From NCBI RefSeq assembly GCF_964355755.1, contig NC_092678.1, positions 14,664,922-14,728,921 on the forward strand: a stretch of DNA of 64,000 nt, read 5' to 3'. The DNA is from Antedon mediterranea (Eukaryota > Echinodermata > Crinoidea > Comatulida > Antedonidae). Shown in pieces: positions 33,071 to 44,170 of the stretch (positions are counted from its first letter, which is position 1; each line of letters begins with the position of its first letter). The notes beneath the pieces are model-generated. The model had not been told where the DNA came from. It did not search any database and saw only the letters and a list, made by a program, of their open reading frames with translations. The translations under genes were made by a program, and so were the position numbers.

Positions 33071-33387
33071 ATTTTACATATTTGATTTTGTTTATTATGT
33101 AACACAGGTTACTTTCCTTCTATTATCTCAAGTCTTATTTTTGTATTTACCTTTTTGTTAATTTAATTTTTTTTTGTATATTTGTAAATTTGATTGGCTA
33201 TAAATAAATAAGGATAACAAAGTTTTATTTTTGTAAATAAAAGTGAAAAAATGAATACATTTTGATTATGTTTTATTACGTTTTTGTATGACATATCATT
33301 ATATAACTAAAACACAAAAAATTGTGAAAGAAATTAATTGATAGTTTTACAGTTATAAAAAATTAATTATTAAATATTAATTAAATA
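32311..33387. other. No gene recognised; short (TA)n
   Basis: AT-rich spacer with a pure TA run at ~33,036-33,066. No domain-bearing frame is visible. Confidence 0.5.
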
Positions 33388-33624
33388 CAGTTGAACCTCT
33401 TGTAAACGGCCACGGCCAATTATTTTTACTAAAAATTTGATTTTTTTGTATGGTAAATTACCTCCACTAAGCGGACACCCAAAAAAATTGTTTTGAATTT
33501 TGACAACCAAAATACACTTTTGATACGTATTTTGCTTTATTTTGAAGCCGTTTTAAAAACATTTCCGTGAAGAACATTCCTGTGGTTTTTAGATGAGATG
33601 AGAAAACTACACTGATTATATATA
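33388..33624. mobile_element. Pogo/Tigger-like MITE, truncated by Helitron
   Basis: Begins CAGTTGAACCTCTTGTAAAC, a pogo-type terminus, with CTAAGCGGACACCC inside, and shares a GGTTTTAAAAACATTTC-type core with the copy at 54.6-55.1 kb. It is cut at 33,624 by the Helitron end. Confidence 0.6.
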
Positions 33625-35084
33625 CTAGATGGTACGCTCGCTTCGCTCGCGTACCATCTAGGTCGTGCCCACAGATGGTTCTCGAATACATAATAATTTC
33701 AGCGTTAAAAAAACTGGCGATTTCAAATGTACGTACCGCAGGACAATAATACATGTCGTTTACAGGAACGAATAAATAGTCACTGTGATTTATGTACTGT
33801 AAAATTAGTACCCTGGGAATTACTTCCGAAAGAGAAACTTGTCACAAAATGAGACCAATTGTTTAAGTCAAATTTAAACAAACTTATATTGTGTTTTGTA
33901 TGTAACATTATAGGGTTGAGGGGTGGGAAAGAGGATGGGTGCAAAGAGGAACAATTTTTAAATATATTCTTTACCCATTTATTAACGAAATATTAATTGT
34001 TTTCATGTTTTACAAATAATATACCACTAAACTCAGTAGTTAAACATTGCGATTTAATACTTTGTTGAAACTATCACCGTCATAGTCAATTGAAATAGTA
34101 CAGTACATGTAACGATACATCACTACGACGTACACATGTTTATATAATGTAAAACAATTTGTGAAAACCACCTCTATTCGGGGAAAATCATAAATTCGAT
34201 TTAATCGTCAATAAATATTAAATTATCTAACTCAACTCAATTAGTAGGCCTAATGGTTTTACATTGTTTCTTAGAGCAAATTCTAAGTTGGTTCCTGCCC
34301 TACCCACCCCCTACCCACCAAAGTTGTTCTGCGTTTAGGGCATGTGATGTACCGTAGGCCTATCCTCTACTGGTTTTACAACGCTACTCATGCCAGTGAG
34401 GGAAGGATGATGATATGGGTGGTTTAACTTCAATAATAAATATGTGTATATAATATACGGCGAGTGAAAACGCTAGCTCATTATCCGTAAAAAAAAAATT
34501 TATGTCCAACCTCTGCAGCACAGATTGAAAAAAAAAATGGATCGAATTTCTCTTATGAGTATACAGTACCTGTACTTGCCTTTACGACGCCTGAGGAATA
34601 GACACTTGTGGAACAGAGATTGGAATGTCCCATTCATCGCAAATCAATACATTTGTATAACCGTATATTAAATCTATCAAAATAGTATTTTTTAAAGAAA
34701 ATTGGCCTGTCTTCAACATTATGATGCTATACTCGAGCTGTTCAACCGGTTTTCAGCCATTAAACAAAATTATCGTAGGAGGAGATAGGAAAATGCGAAG
34801 CATCCTCGTATTATTATCTGCGGGTATTTTTCAAGACGTACATCCATTAGACAGTGTATACCACGATCGAAAAACACCCCTATTTGGGTCAAATCGTTGA
34901 ACCTAAATTCGTTTTAATCGTCAATAACTAATTATCGAACTCAATTTAATTAGTAAACAGGGTTACATCAGGTGGTTAAAATCAGTACCGAAAGTACGAA
35001 CCAACTTTATATACCATCGAGTAAACATTCTAGAAATAACGCGCGATTTACCGAATTTTGCCCTTACGTAAATTTATATATAGA
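33625..35084 (-). mobile_element. Non-autonomous Helitron, minus orientation
   Basis: Read on the minus strand it starts A|TCTATATATAAATTTACG (5' TC after A) and ends in a 13-bp-stem hairpin, CTAGATGGTACGC / GCGTACCATCTAG, whose last bases are CTAG followed by T. That is the canonical Helitron frame (A^TC...CTAG^T). Length is 1,460 bp. It carries no Rep/helicase coding. A 1,310-bp sister copy lies at 39,069-40,378 in the other orientation. Confidence 0.8.
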
Positions 35085-35639
35085 TATATATTACATCGAT
35101 TGTATAAACTCATTTACAATATATATTATGCAAATATTGAGGCCACTTGTTATCATTATGAAAACTCACAAATAATCACATCTGATAACTTATGACAATA
35201 TTGACAATGATTGGTTGAAATAATGTATATTTACAGTGTTTTTGTTTAATTGTCATTAATTCTTCTTTTATATAATATATTTCATAATTTAATAGATATG
35301 CTTGAATTCTCTGCTTATCAACTTTTACATCTATTTATGCGAGTTGACATTTATTTATTAAGCATAGAAGGATGCAAAGTACAAAACAGATAAACAAAAA
35401 TTGAAAGGGGACACAACTAGAAGATACATCATCTTATTGAAGCTACTATTAATATATTTCAAATCATTGGTGGCGCTGTTGAAAATAACTTTATAAAGTT
35501 ATAATTATTTGCAAGTACTTTGCAATTAATCTAATAATCATTGATGCATTCACTCTCCTGACACTAAGACAAACTTTTACATGTACACTCTTAAACCTAC
35601 GAAAGCCTATTAGGGCCAACAAAAAAATAATATTGCTTT

Positions 35640-35780
35640 CACAAATTCGAAATAACGAATTATTAATTCGTTTTCTCGAATTATTAATTCATTATTTCGA
35701 ATTTATTTAAGTAATTTGAAATTTCGAATTATTAATTCGAATTTTCAAATTATTAATTCGTTATTTCGAATTAAATAATT
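35640..35780. repeat. Short palindromic AT-rich cluster
   Basis: Repeated CGAATTATTAATTCG-type palindromes (at least four) within ~130 bp between the Helitron and the DNA transposon. No coding. Possibly a recombination or foldback relic. Confidence 0.6.
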
Positions 35781-35800
35781 TGACCTCTGCCCTTTCTAAT

Positions 35801-35862
35801 GACATCCAGACCATCCCGGATTACATTAGCTCATAGGGTGCTAATGCAATCTGGTCTTCAGA
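35801..35862 (+). repeat. Left terminal inverted repeat of DNA transposon
   Basis: TCTAATGACATCC then ACCATCCCGGA and TTAGCTCATAGGGTGCTAAT. Pairs with 37,640-37,706 with few mismatches. Confidence 0.85.
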
Positions 35863-36288
35863 CCCATTTTTTTGTGAAAGTGAATAACTATTATGTGACA
35901 TTAAAATAACATATTCAACAAAACAATTAAAAAAATATTGTTTTCAGGGGGACAATATATCTTTAAATTCTTATCAAGTTTTAGTAGCCAACAGTTTTGT
36001 AATTGTTCCAGAAATAAAATACTGTTATTAAAGTTTCAATAAACAAAATGTTGTTGTTAAATTACATCTGTTTTACTGTATTGTACAGCTACATAACACA
36101 ATTCTGTCTGATCATCACCAACTTAACATAATACTATAAATATAATTGTTTATATTGTATTCATTACATGTGTTCGTTGCAATTGTTCTAACTTTGTATT
36201 GAAAATAATATCACAGCGACAATTAATTAATAACAAAAACGATTTATAAAATGATAATGTGATATCAAGTGCTTGCTGTGGCATTTGA

Positions 36289-36615
36289 TTAGATGACGTC
36301 AAGAAACATATTTATAAGACTGCTGTATAACTGCAAACCTTCATCACATGTTTTCGGCATTGATAGCTGCCATTCTTCCAAAAATATGGAACATAAGTCG
36401 AACACGTCCTTATCGCATGGAATCTGGCTTTTGAAGATGGATTCACTTTCACAAACTTCAACTTTAGCCACATCAACGGGAATAATACACTCTTGTCCCC
36501 CGAATAAGTATGGTACATTGTACATCAATGTCGGGCGTCCAAACGGACCATGGCTATTTCTCGATTTTGAGATGCGATGGGCATTACACTCATTTGCAAC
36601 CGTGTCCAGTTCATC
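36289..36615 (-). pseudogene. Integrase-type transposase, C-terminal exon
   Basis: Begins after an acceptor read as TTTAAAG (minus) and continues DELDTVANECNAHRISKS, then GRPTLMYNVPYLFGG, the conserved tail of the eukaryotic integrase-core transposase family with the NQRIE motif. Open to a stop at 36,289. It joins in sense to the upstream exon across a ~222-bp intron. Confidence 0.75.
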
Positions 36616-36837
36616 CTTTAAAAAAGGCAAATATAATACAGTACAGTAAAAACAAATAGTTTAATGACAGTTTAGACCGTGAAAAAAAAACAATATCGTA
36701 AATAAAAGAGGAGTGATTTAATTATAGGCTAATATTGTTTGCTTTTCAAATTGTTGCGAAAGCCCAAATTATTATTATAATTGTCGTACTTGTGGACTAT
36801 AATGCATAGCACACAATGTAATTGCTGTATTGCTTAC
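36616..36837 (-). other. Intron in the transposase gene
   Basis: Donor CAG|GTAAGC (minus strand, at 36,838/36,837) and acceptor AAAG|GATGA (36,616/36,615). Coding sense of the family resumes exactly on both sides, so a spliced transposase is inferred. Confidence 0.65.
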
Positions 36838-37637
36838 CTGGATAATTTCCATAAAACAACATTGTAATAAAGACTTGTCTATAAGACCTCCATCATATCT
36901 ACCGTCATTCGTTAGTTATTTAAAGGCGTCTATCCAAAACTGAGTGTTTTCTGAGAATGCCCCACCAACTCTCAATTCGTTGATTATGCTGACTTGTTCC
37001 TTGTATAAAACTGCTGTTCTCATTACAAAAAAATGGTTGCATTGGATCAACAATAGAATTTTCAGTTCCAAAATCTGTTCTAATAGACTTTGGACAACCC
37101 ATTTTTTGGCGAACAGAATTTACGTGATAGCCGGCTATAACTTTTGGATTGCTGCTAGTTAAGTAAGCTTCTAGCCATATTATGTGTCTAGAGAATCCGT
37201 ATATACAGCCATTTATACAAATGCCGTATATACTGGCTTAAGTTTGTCGTACGAGATATAGTTTGGGCCAGGTACATGATAAATTCTTCTGTGTAGTCAT
37301 CGTCTCCTTCTTGCTTCGACACCCTCTGGGTCAAGGAGGTTTAAAATTATTCTGACCGTCTTTTTATCTATGTTTAACCCATTTTGTGTGCAACGAATGT
37401 GCATCCACCTGTACCCATGTAGCATCCCTGACGTCTGTAATTGGCTTTCAATGAACGCAGCGACTTCCAGTTTGTCAGAATGCCGTTTTCTTCGACTAAG
37501 GCATATTTTTTCAGCCTTCGCTTTAATGTCCGTTTACTTATCAAAATATCATGATCTTCTGCTAACATTTCAATAATCTCTTGATAATTTAAGCTACGTT
37601 TGAAATATAATCTAATCCAATGGTTTTCAGGACGCAT
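36838..37637 (-). pseudogene. Integrase-type transposase: HTH and DDE core, frameshifted
   Basis: From 37,637: YFKRSLNYQEIIEML and ISKRTLKRRLKKY form the N-terminal helix-turn-helix of this family. The frame breaks near 37,500 and coding sense continues in other frames. At 37,102-36,920 the core reads SIRTDFGTEN (second catalytic Asp in TDFG), GTSQHNQRIESWWGILRK (third acidic residue in RIE). Another shift follows before the donor at 36,838. The family resembles retroviral-type integrases and moves DNA transposons. The exact superfamily name I leave open. Confidence 0.75.
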
Positions 37638-37639
37638 GG

Positions 37640-37706
37640 TGACCAGATTGCATTAGCACCCTATGAGCTAATGCACTCCGGGATGGTTGGGATGTCATTA
37701 GATCTT
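37640..37706 (-). repeat. Right terminal inverted repeat of DNA transposon
   Basis: GATTGCATTAGCACCCTAT ... CCGGGATGGT ... GATGTCATTAGA is the mirror of 35,801-35,862. The transposase N terminus lies immediately inside it. Confidence 0.85.
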
Positions 37707-37709
37707 GAT

Positions 37710-37868
37710 CTAACCGGGTTCCCATTTATACACGTGGAGAGAGGCAAACGTAAATAAAGTATCTTGCCTAAGGATACAAGCAATGCGGCGAGATTTGGAT
37801 TCGAAACTCGGTTTCACGATCAGTAGTCCAACGTCCAACACCCTGCGCCCCACGCCCTCACAGGAAGC
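37710..37868 (-). mobile_element. tRNA-derived SINE
   Basis: Minus strand: a tRNA-like head with GTTGGACTACTGATCGTG and B box GTTTCGAATCC, then the widespread SINE body words TGTATCCTTAGGCAAG and CCACGTGTATAAATGGGAAC. This architecture is typical of SINE2-type elements in echinoderms and other marine animals. It abuts the right TIR of the DNA transposon. Confidence 0.75.
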
Positions 37869-38164
37869 AATATAATAGAATGATAATAGAAGAAAATAAC
37901 TTTTAAAAAATATAATGACATATAATATTTTTTGAATTGTAATAAAAAACATATTTTCATCCAGGTACCGGTATTACAATTAATATTAATGTCAAACAAT
38001 CAGAAAACGGTATTGTAATGACACATCAATGTACAGTGGTTTTATTTCATTGAGCTCGGTGAATCTTTAAATCCCGTTTACAGTACGTACATCATAGATG
38101 TGCATAATCATAAAAATGACCTCATATGGTATCAGTCAAAGTGAACGCGGAAATCTAATGTAAT

Positions 38165-38400
38165 GAAGATACAAATAAAATAGGCAAACAATAAATCAAA
38201 ACGACAAAGTAAAACAACCAGAAAGAAATTGCGAAGTACAAGTGAGAGTAATTGGAGAGAAGTATATACTGTAAGTAAATGGATTGGAATAAAGTAAGAG
38301 TAGAAAACAATTACGATAGCTTGGTATTTATAAACAGTAATATTATTTAATGGTTGCAATCGTTGGGATATAATAGTAAACTATTAATTTTATTACCAAC
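38165..38400 (-). mobile_element. Remnant of PLE A 3' end, hammerhead deleted
   Basis: AAATCAAAACGACAAAGTAAA, CCAGAAA, AAGTGAGAG.AATTGG and AATAAAGTAAGAGTAGAAAAC follow the order of 8,820-9,010, but the CTGATGA...GAAA core is missing. Sense is minus, as for PLE A. Confidence 0.6.
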
Positions 38401-38522
38401 GGTTTAACTTGAGCTTTCTTATTTTCCTGTACAATATTTACATTTATAACTATCATTGTTTAGGTTATTGTTATGAATATGTTATATTATTCATATTTAC
38501 TAATTTCAATTCTGTATTATAG

Positions 38523-38650
38523 GCTTCTAGAATTGGCAATGAGTGTGGAATTTCCGAAGAAGCAATCATCGTTGCCATAACGTATATGAATGACATTGGA
38601 AAGATTATGTATTCCAATAAAGACGAGAAATTAAGGAACACAGTAATAAT
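38523..38650 (+). pseudogene. ROCO-DED paralogue: COR exon fragment
   Basis: Acceptor GTATTATAG then ASRIGNECGISEEAI and YMNDIGKIMYSN, matching 22,642-22,770 nearly codon for codon. Similarity stops after NTVIM near 38,650 and no donor follows. Confidence 0.75.
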
Positions 38651-39068
38651 GAGTAACGCAACACCTTTTCCTCAAGAATACCTTCATCTTCAAGTCTTTT
38701 CCATCGCCTTTTCATTTCCATCTGTACTCAAATAAAAGTAATACTGATCACATTTACATTAACTTATTAACGAATTACCGGGATTGTACAAAATACCAAT
38801 CTAGGGTATCCTAGATAGTTTCACTTTTCTACTTTCACGCCATACAAATGATAGAACAGACTCGCACGCTAAATGTTCATTTGTAAAATTTACCATAACA
38901 AATTAATTGACAAAATTGCCCTCCAGTGGATCAAAACAGCCTATTGTTCGGCACAGATTGCAACCACTCCCCCTCTATCTTTAAGTAGACTGGAGCAGCC
39001 GCTTAACATATTTATTTGAGGATATGTGTAGGCCTGTGTTCATAATTAATCTGGTCGCATTTTTAGTA

Positions 39069-40378
39069 TCTATATATAAATTTACGTAAGGGCAAAATTC
39101 GATAAATCTCGGTTAATTTATAGAATTTTTACTCGATGGTATATAAAGTTGGTTCATACTTTCGGTACTGATTTTAACCATCTGACATAACCCTGTTTAC
39201 TAATTAAATTGAGTTAGGTAATTAGTTATTGACGATTAAAACGAATTTAGGTTCAACGATTTGCCCCAAATAGGGGTGTTTTCCGATCGTGGTATACACT
39301 GTCTAATGGATGTCCATCTTGAAAAATACCCGCCACAAAAATGCGAGGAGGCTTCGCATTTTCCTATCTCCTCCTACGATAATTGTTTTTAATAGTTGAA
39401 AACTGATTGAACAGCTAGAGTACAGCATCATAATGTTGAAGACAGGCCGATTTTCTAAAAAAAAATACTATTTTGATAGATTTAATATACGATTATACAA
39501 ATGTATTGATTTGCGATGAATGGAACATCCCAGAGTTTGGTTTAACACAAGTAGGTAAATTTATGAGCCCTTGGTTTAACACATACGGAGGTAAATATAT
39601 GGGCCCTTTGAGAATAAACTTGCAATACTTTGACAATACAGTAAATATCTATTAACTATTTTTGGTCGTCATTTGAATCGAACATTTCTTACTGTGAATG
39701 TTCATACTGTTAGATGTAATAGAAAAATATATACAAATAAACTTTATTACTGAGATTGTGGTTAGGCTCTACTGATATATAAACACATTATTATATACAA
39801 ATAAACTTTATACTGACAGTTCCTTCTCAACGTTTGTATTAATTAATAATTACCAATAATATAAACGTCGTAGTGGTGTATCGTGACATGTACTTTGATA
39901 TTTCAATCGATTATGACAGTGACAGTTTTAACAAAGTATTAAATCGCAAATGTTTTACTTTATTTAGAGGTATATTATTTATAGGCCTATAAAACATGAA
40001 CAAAATATTTCGTTACTGAGTGGATAAAGAATATATTTAAAAATTGTTCCTCTTTGTACCTATCCGCTTTCCCATCCCTCAACCCTAATGTTACATACAA
40101 AACACAAATTGGGTTTCTTTAAATGAGTCCAAATCAAAAATTTGGACTCATTTTGTGATAAGTTTCTCCTTCGGAAGTAATTCCCAGGGTGCTAATTTTA
40201 GTTGACTACATAAATCATCGTGTCTATTTATTCGTTTCTGTAAACGACAATGTATTATAGTCCTGCGGTACGTACATTTGAAATCGCCAGTTTTGTTACG
40301 CTGAAATTACTGTGTATTCGAGAACCATCTGTGGGCACGACCTAGATGGTACGCGAGCGAAGCGAGCGTACCATCTAG
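39069..40378 (+). mobile_element. Non-autonomous Helitron, plus orientation
   Basis: Starts A|TCTATATATAAATTTACG (39,069) and ends CTAG|T (40,378), with the terminal hairpin at 40,342-40,354 / 40,366-40,378 and an 11-nt loop. Collinear with the reverse complement of 33,625-35,084 with indels. It falls between two exons of the ROCO-DED pseudogene. No coding. Confidence 0.8.
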
Positions 40379-40582
40379 TTAATATATAATTGTCTAACAT
40401 ACATCTTTAATATCTGGTGGAAATAATGTGATCACAGTTGTCAACATCTGTATCATCGTGTGAAGATTAGTATTATATTGGTTAATTGATAATCGTTTAA
40501 ATACAATCTCTAGCTTAAACAAAAAACTAAAATAATGTATCCTCTGTTCTATATTGTTTATAAACACTGTTTTTAATAACAG

Positions 40583-40882
40583 GAAGGAGACGGTTACCGT
40601 GAATTCTTGGTGCCATGTCGGATGAAAGTGTATTCAAATACTAGTCTAGAAGTGACAAAAGATGACATGCAGATGGTATCAATTTATCTGACTCCGACAG
40701 ACTTTCTTCCTGAAGCTGTGTACCACACTTTAGTTGTTACATTTCTTGAATTAATGATGGGAACAGATAGTGATGATTCACAGGTGTTCCGGAATCGTAG
40801 TGATTTTGAATTTAAAGATCACAAAATCAGTTTAGGTGCCGTTGACATCAAGCATGATAATGAAAAACCACACGCAATTAAG
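40583..40882 (+). pseudogene. ROCO-DED paralogue: COR C-terminal exon
   Basis: 100 intact codons, acceptor TTTTAATAACAG, donor AAG|GTAGAT. EFLVPCRM ... YLTPTDFLPEAVYHTLVVTFLELM matches 23,332-23,622, with a 3-codon insertion (DDSQ region). The exon itself is undamaged. Confidence 0.75.
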
Positions 40883-41691
40883 GTAGATCAATAATAGCAT
40901 ATACATAAATACTAGATTAATTATAATCTATATTATATGTATTACTTATCATTATCGTTTCATAATGCATCTTGTACTACGCACCTATACCTACCAACTT
41001 AACATACCAAATTATCAAATGATGTTTACACATCTTTAATAAAGAAAGTAACACAAATTTACTTTTTTTATTACTTAATAGCTTCAAATATATCGTAGGA
41101 CTATATATACTATACCATTCAATCTGGCTCTTAAATATAGTGTAGCTGCTCCTGTTGAAGACTATATCGTCCAGTAGGCCTATTATGTCTAGAGACAATA
41201 AACAGCACCTGCATTTTAATTGTCTGCTACTACCTTTCCATTACATTGGTTACTTTTGTAAGTGCCCTGGGTCGTCGCCATATAAATCCCATTCACGATA
41301 CGGGATAATATCATTTTACTACAATAATTTATGTTAATTTTCTTCCCCCGTTTTAAATTTCTTGAAACATACAGTAATACATTATTATGAATTTTTCTCG
41401 TTTTTATTACAAATAATACTATACATTGTATCTATTTTGTTGGCACATCTAATATACTAGTTAGGAAAGTTTGTTTTCCATCACAAAATATATTGTTTTT
41501 TCCAACAATCAATGTTTTTTTTTTTTGATAAGGCGTTCACATTAGTATTATTTAGTAATAAACTTAGGATACCTAAAATTGTGGTTTCCAATCATTATAT
41601 AATCATTATAATGTAACACAAAGAATCTGGAATTATTTATTATTATTCTATTTTATATGTAAATAGATATCGTATTGTTTATTTGTTACAG

Positions 41692-41721
41692 GTGTTGTTG
41701 GGGTATCTAGTTCAACTACAG
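41692..41721 (+). pseudogene. ROCO-DED paralogue: 30-bp linker exon 1
   Basis: Phase 1-1, TTACAG before and GTATGT after; encodes GVVGVSSSTT. Flanking intron matches the region around 26,593. Confidence 0.7.
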
Positions 41722-41955
41722 GTATGTCATATTTATTATAGTATTGGTTTAGATTAAGTAAATAGTACTTAAAATGTACAACTTTCTTCAATAAGAACTC
41801 ACTGTCACAAGTCAACAGAACAGGGAACTGTAATACAAGAATTTGTTGATACGTATCAATAATTTAACAACATTGTCTGCAAATATAAAACACGTTTAGT
41901 TAATATTTACAATAATTTTGAAACTAACAGCGCCCTTTGATTACGGCACTTATAG

Positions 41956-42012
41956 GAGATTGTGACGAAAACCAACGCGCACTACTGATTCGCCAAAATC
42001 ATTCAAGTGAAG
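41956..42012 (+). pseudogene. ROCO-DED paralogue: possible 57-bp linker exon
   Basis: Acceptor CACTTATAG, donor GAAG|GTAAAT, phase 1-1, 19 codons (ENQRALLIRQNHSSE). Fits the phase-1 series, but no homologous exon is seen in the intact gene. Confidence 0.45.
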
Positions 42013-42861
42013 GTAAATTACCAGTAGATAAAGATAATAATGAAATTGTTATTGTCATGATGATGACGATGATGATGATGACGATGATGACGATGACAAT
42101 TCAAATTTCGCAACCAAACCGTGATTTTTAATTATTTACTTAATGACCTGTTTATCAACTTCATGTAAATCAATTCTGGGAATCGTGGATGGTGGTGTCA
42201 ACAACTATGCCTTCTCCAGGACATCAATGTAACTATAATAGTAACATGTATGACCAACTATCAATATATTATAATAATATTTATGTATCACTAGCAGAAG
42301 TTTAAATTTTCTTTTGATAACACACCTTTATAGTTTGTAATCTAATATGTTATTTATTTCAATCTCTTTCTTTTTTGTTCCAGTTTGCATTTTGTTAACA
42401 ATAGCAACTATCATTTTCTATAATGCAATAAATAAGATACGATAGTAATTAAAACTGTCTTAGTAAAAGTTTACGAGAGATAATCTGAAACAAACATTTT
42501 GTGTTTAATACTAAAAAAAATATTTAATCTAATCTAATAATATTTCATTAAACAAAATGAATGAACAAAATATGAGGCCTACGCTAAGGCAAAACTGAAT
42601 CTAAAACATTAGCTGTGCACGCGTTAATAATACTCACTCTCACCTTATACACATAAATATTGTTCTACTAATAGGGCTCTACATGTTTTAAATCTTATCT
42701 TGTAAGAAAAATATGTTACGAATTGAGTTATTATTAAGGTTTAATGATGTTTTTTTTTTTTTCCTATTTTTACTTTTGCATTGATTTTACGATTTATAAA
42801 TAGGCATATGTATTTTTTTTGTTATATTGATTTTTGACAATATGAATTGTATTTGTTGCAG

Positions 42862-42891
42862 GTGTTGTTGGATCATCAAGTTTATATCCAG
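42862..42891 (+). pseudogene. ROCO-DED paralogue: 30-bp linker exon 2
   Basis: Acceptor TTTGTTGCAG, donor CCAG|GTATGT, phase 1-1, encodes GVVGSSSLYP. A duplicate of the 41,692 micro-exon, intron ends included. Confidence 0.65.
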
Positions 42892-43085
42892 GTATGTTAC
42901 ATTTGCGGTAATGTCTTAGATTAAGTGGATATTAATTAAAATGCACAACGTAACTCACTGTCGCCTATGGACAGAACAAATAACTGTAAATAATGAGTGT
43001 TTTGTTTACATATAACAATTGATAACATTCTGTGCCATGTTTCATAAATTCATATAAATTAACATATCATTTTATTACTTTTTAG

Positions 43086-43136
43086 GCAATAGTGAAGGAA
43101 TTGAAGGCGCATCATCGAGTCACCGATTTCATCCAG
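43086..43136 (+). pseudogene. ROCO-DED paralogue: 51-bp linker exon
   Basis: Acceptor TACTTTTTAG, donor CCAG|GTGAAT, phase 1-1, encodes NSEGIEGASSSHRFHP. Ser-rich like the other linkers. Confidence 0.6.
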
Positions 43137-43449
43137 GTGAATGTAACTTACTAGTAGACCTAGATAAAGACTACAATGCAATAACTATGGTCATGATAAT
43201 TAATAACACGATAATGACAAATAATTGTTAATAATCATGATATAGTTACTCATAAAGTTGGAGTCCTATAAATTTATGCAAAATAATATAAAGTGTACAT
43301 TATGAGTGTACATTATGACATGTGTTTCATTACTTAATAATATAATCATAATCTTAAAGCAAGTGACAACAATGATTATATTCATGTTAACAATTCTACT
43401 GTATTGATTACATAATATTGTAAAATTGGTTTTTTTTTTTACCATTTAG

Positions 43450-43951
43450 ATCTTTCGGACAATGATTTTAAACAGTTAATTACAGAGTTTGCACAATGGT
43501 ATGATGAACGTGGACTCCTTAACAGACTAAAAGTTCTGTTCAACAACATGTTAAACGAATTTGAAGCGGTGAATAGAGTTACCAGTACGTTCGACCTGTT
43601 AGCACTGCTAACTAATTCTGGGCTGTTGAGTCGACAAAATCTGGCTAAACTGTATGACACAATACAGATAACTAAACAAAATGGCTTTGAGGACATGGTT
43701 AAAAATAAGCTTTCTTTTTCCAAGGTTTTAAGACCAAAACTAAATTGTCATTTTCACCACATACCATAAATCTGTTTAATCTGGGAAAAAGTCTCAGTGA
43801 CTCAGATATGGAAACTCTTGATGGACGTTACAACTTCCCTGTTCTTAAGAAGTATGACGACAGGTGGAGTTTGATTTTGGATTTGGAATCACGAGGGTTG
43901 CTGAGTGAAGATAAAGTTGAATCGGTTGAGAAGTACTTGTTGAGAAGATGA
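43450..43951 (+). pseudogene. ROCO-DED paralogue: DED-like exon with frameshift
   Basis: Acceptor ACCATTTAG, phase 1. First DED-like repeat: LLNRLKVLFNNM ... FDLLALLTNSGLLSRQNLAKL, a better DED match than in the intact gene. Coding sense then changes frame between ~43,710 and 43,745 and the second repeat continues (INLFNLGKSLSDSDM ... WSLILDLESRGLLSEDKVE) to a stop at 43,951. One indel, real or an assembly error, separates the two. Confidence 0.75.
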
Positions 43952-44170
43952 AAGTAAATTCAGCTGACGCTGCGGTGGTCTATATTTCCCCAATTGTGAA
44001 ATCAATGTAACTATGCATAATATATACAAATAAGACTAACTTACAGTATATATCTGTCCTATAGCACCGTTCCTATTTATATATTTGTTGTTGTTTCTGT
44101 GATGCGATGCGGGTGTGCTGTATGTAATACCGTAATACAGGTACATTATAATACGTAGTAGTATAGTATA

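Larger units (their letters stand above)
35795..37706 (-). mobile_element. DNA transposon with ~65-bp TIRs and integrase-core transposase
   Basis: Termini are near-perfect inverted repeats: CTAATGACATCC ... GCTCATAGGGTGCTAATGCA (~35,801-35,860), mirrored at ~37,640-37,706. The element is ~1.9 kb and contains one minus-strand transposase gene starting just inside the right TIR. A clear target duplication is not visible. The transposase has frameshifts, so the copy is inactive. Confidence 0.8.
38523..43951 (+). pseudogene. ROCO-DED paralogue, 5'-truncated and broken
   Basis: Exon-by-exon homologue of 22,642-29,471. Present: a COR exon fragment (38,523-38,650), COR C-terminal exon (40,583-40,882), a stub of the 26-codon exon (~41,082-41,108), four phase-1 linker exons and the DED exon. 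Missing: all Roc exons, the exon matching 23,032-23,229, and the Cys/His exon. A Helitron sits between the first two exons. The DED exon has a frameshift. Homology extends into introns, so this arose by segmental duplication rather than retroposition. The 3' part could still be transcribed. Confidence 0.8.

Noticed and set aside
36293-36649. 118-codon plus-strand frame
   Set aside because: Antisense shadow of the transposase C-terminal exon.
33625-40378. A single 6.75-kb DNA transposon with ~1.3-kb terminal inverted repeats
   Set aside because: Each arm alone has both Helitron ends and the A/T insertion frame, and the interior contains an exon of the ROCO-DED pseudogene, a separate transposon and a SINE.
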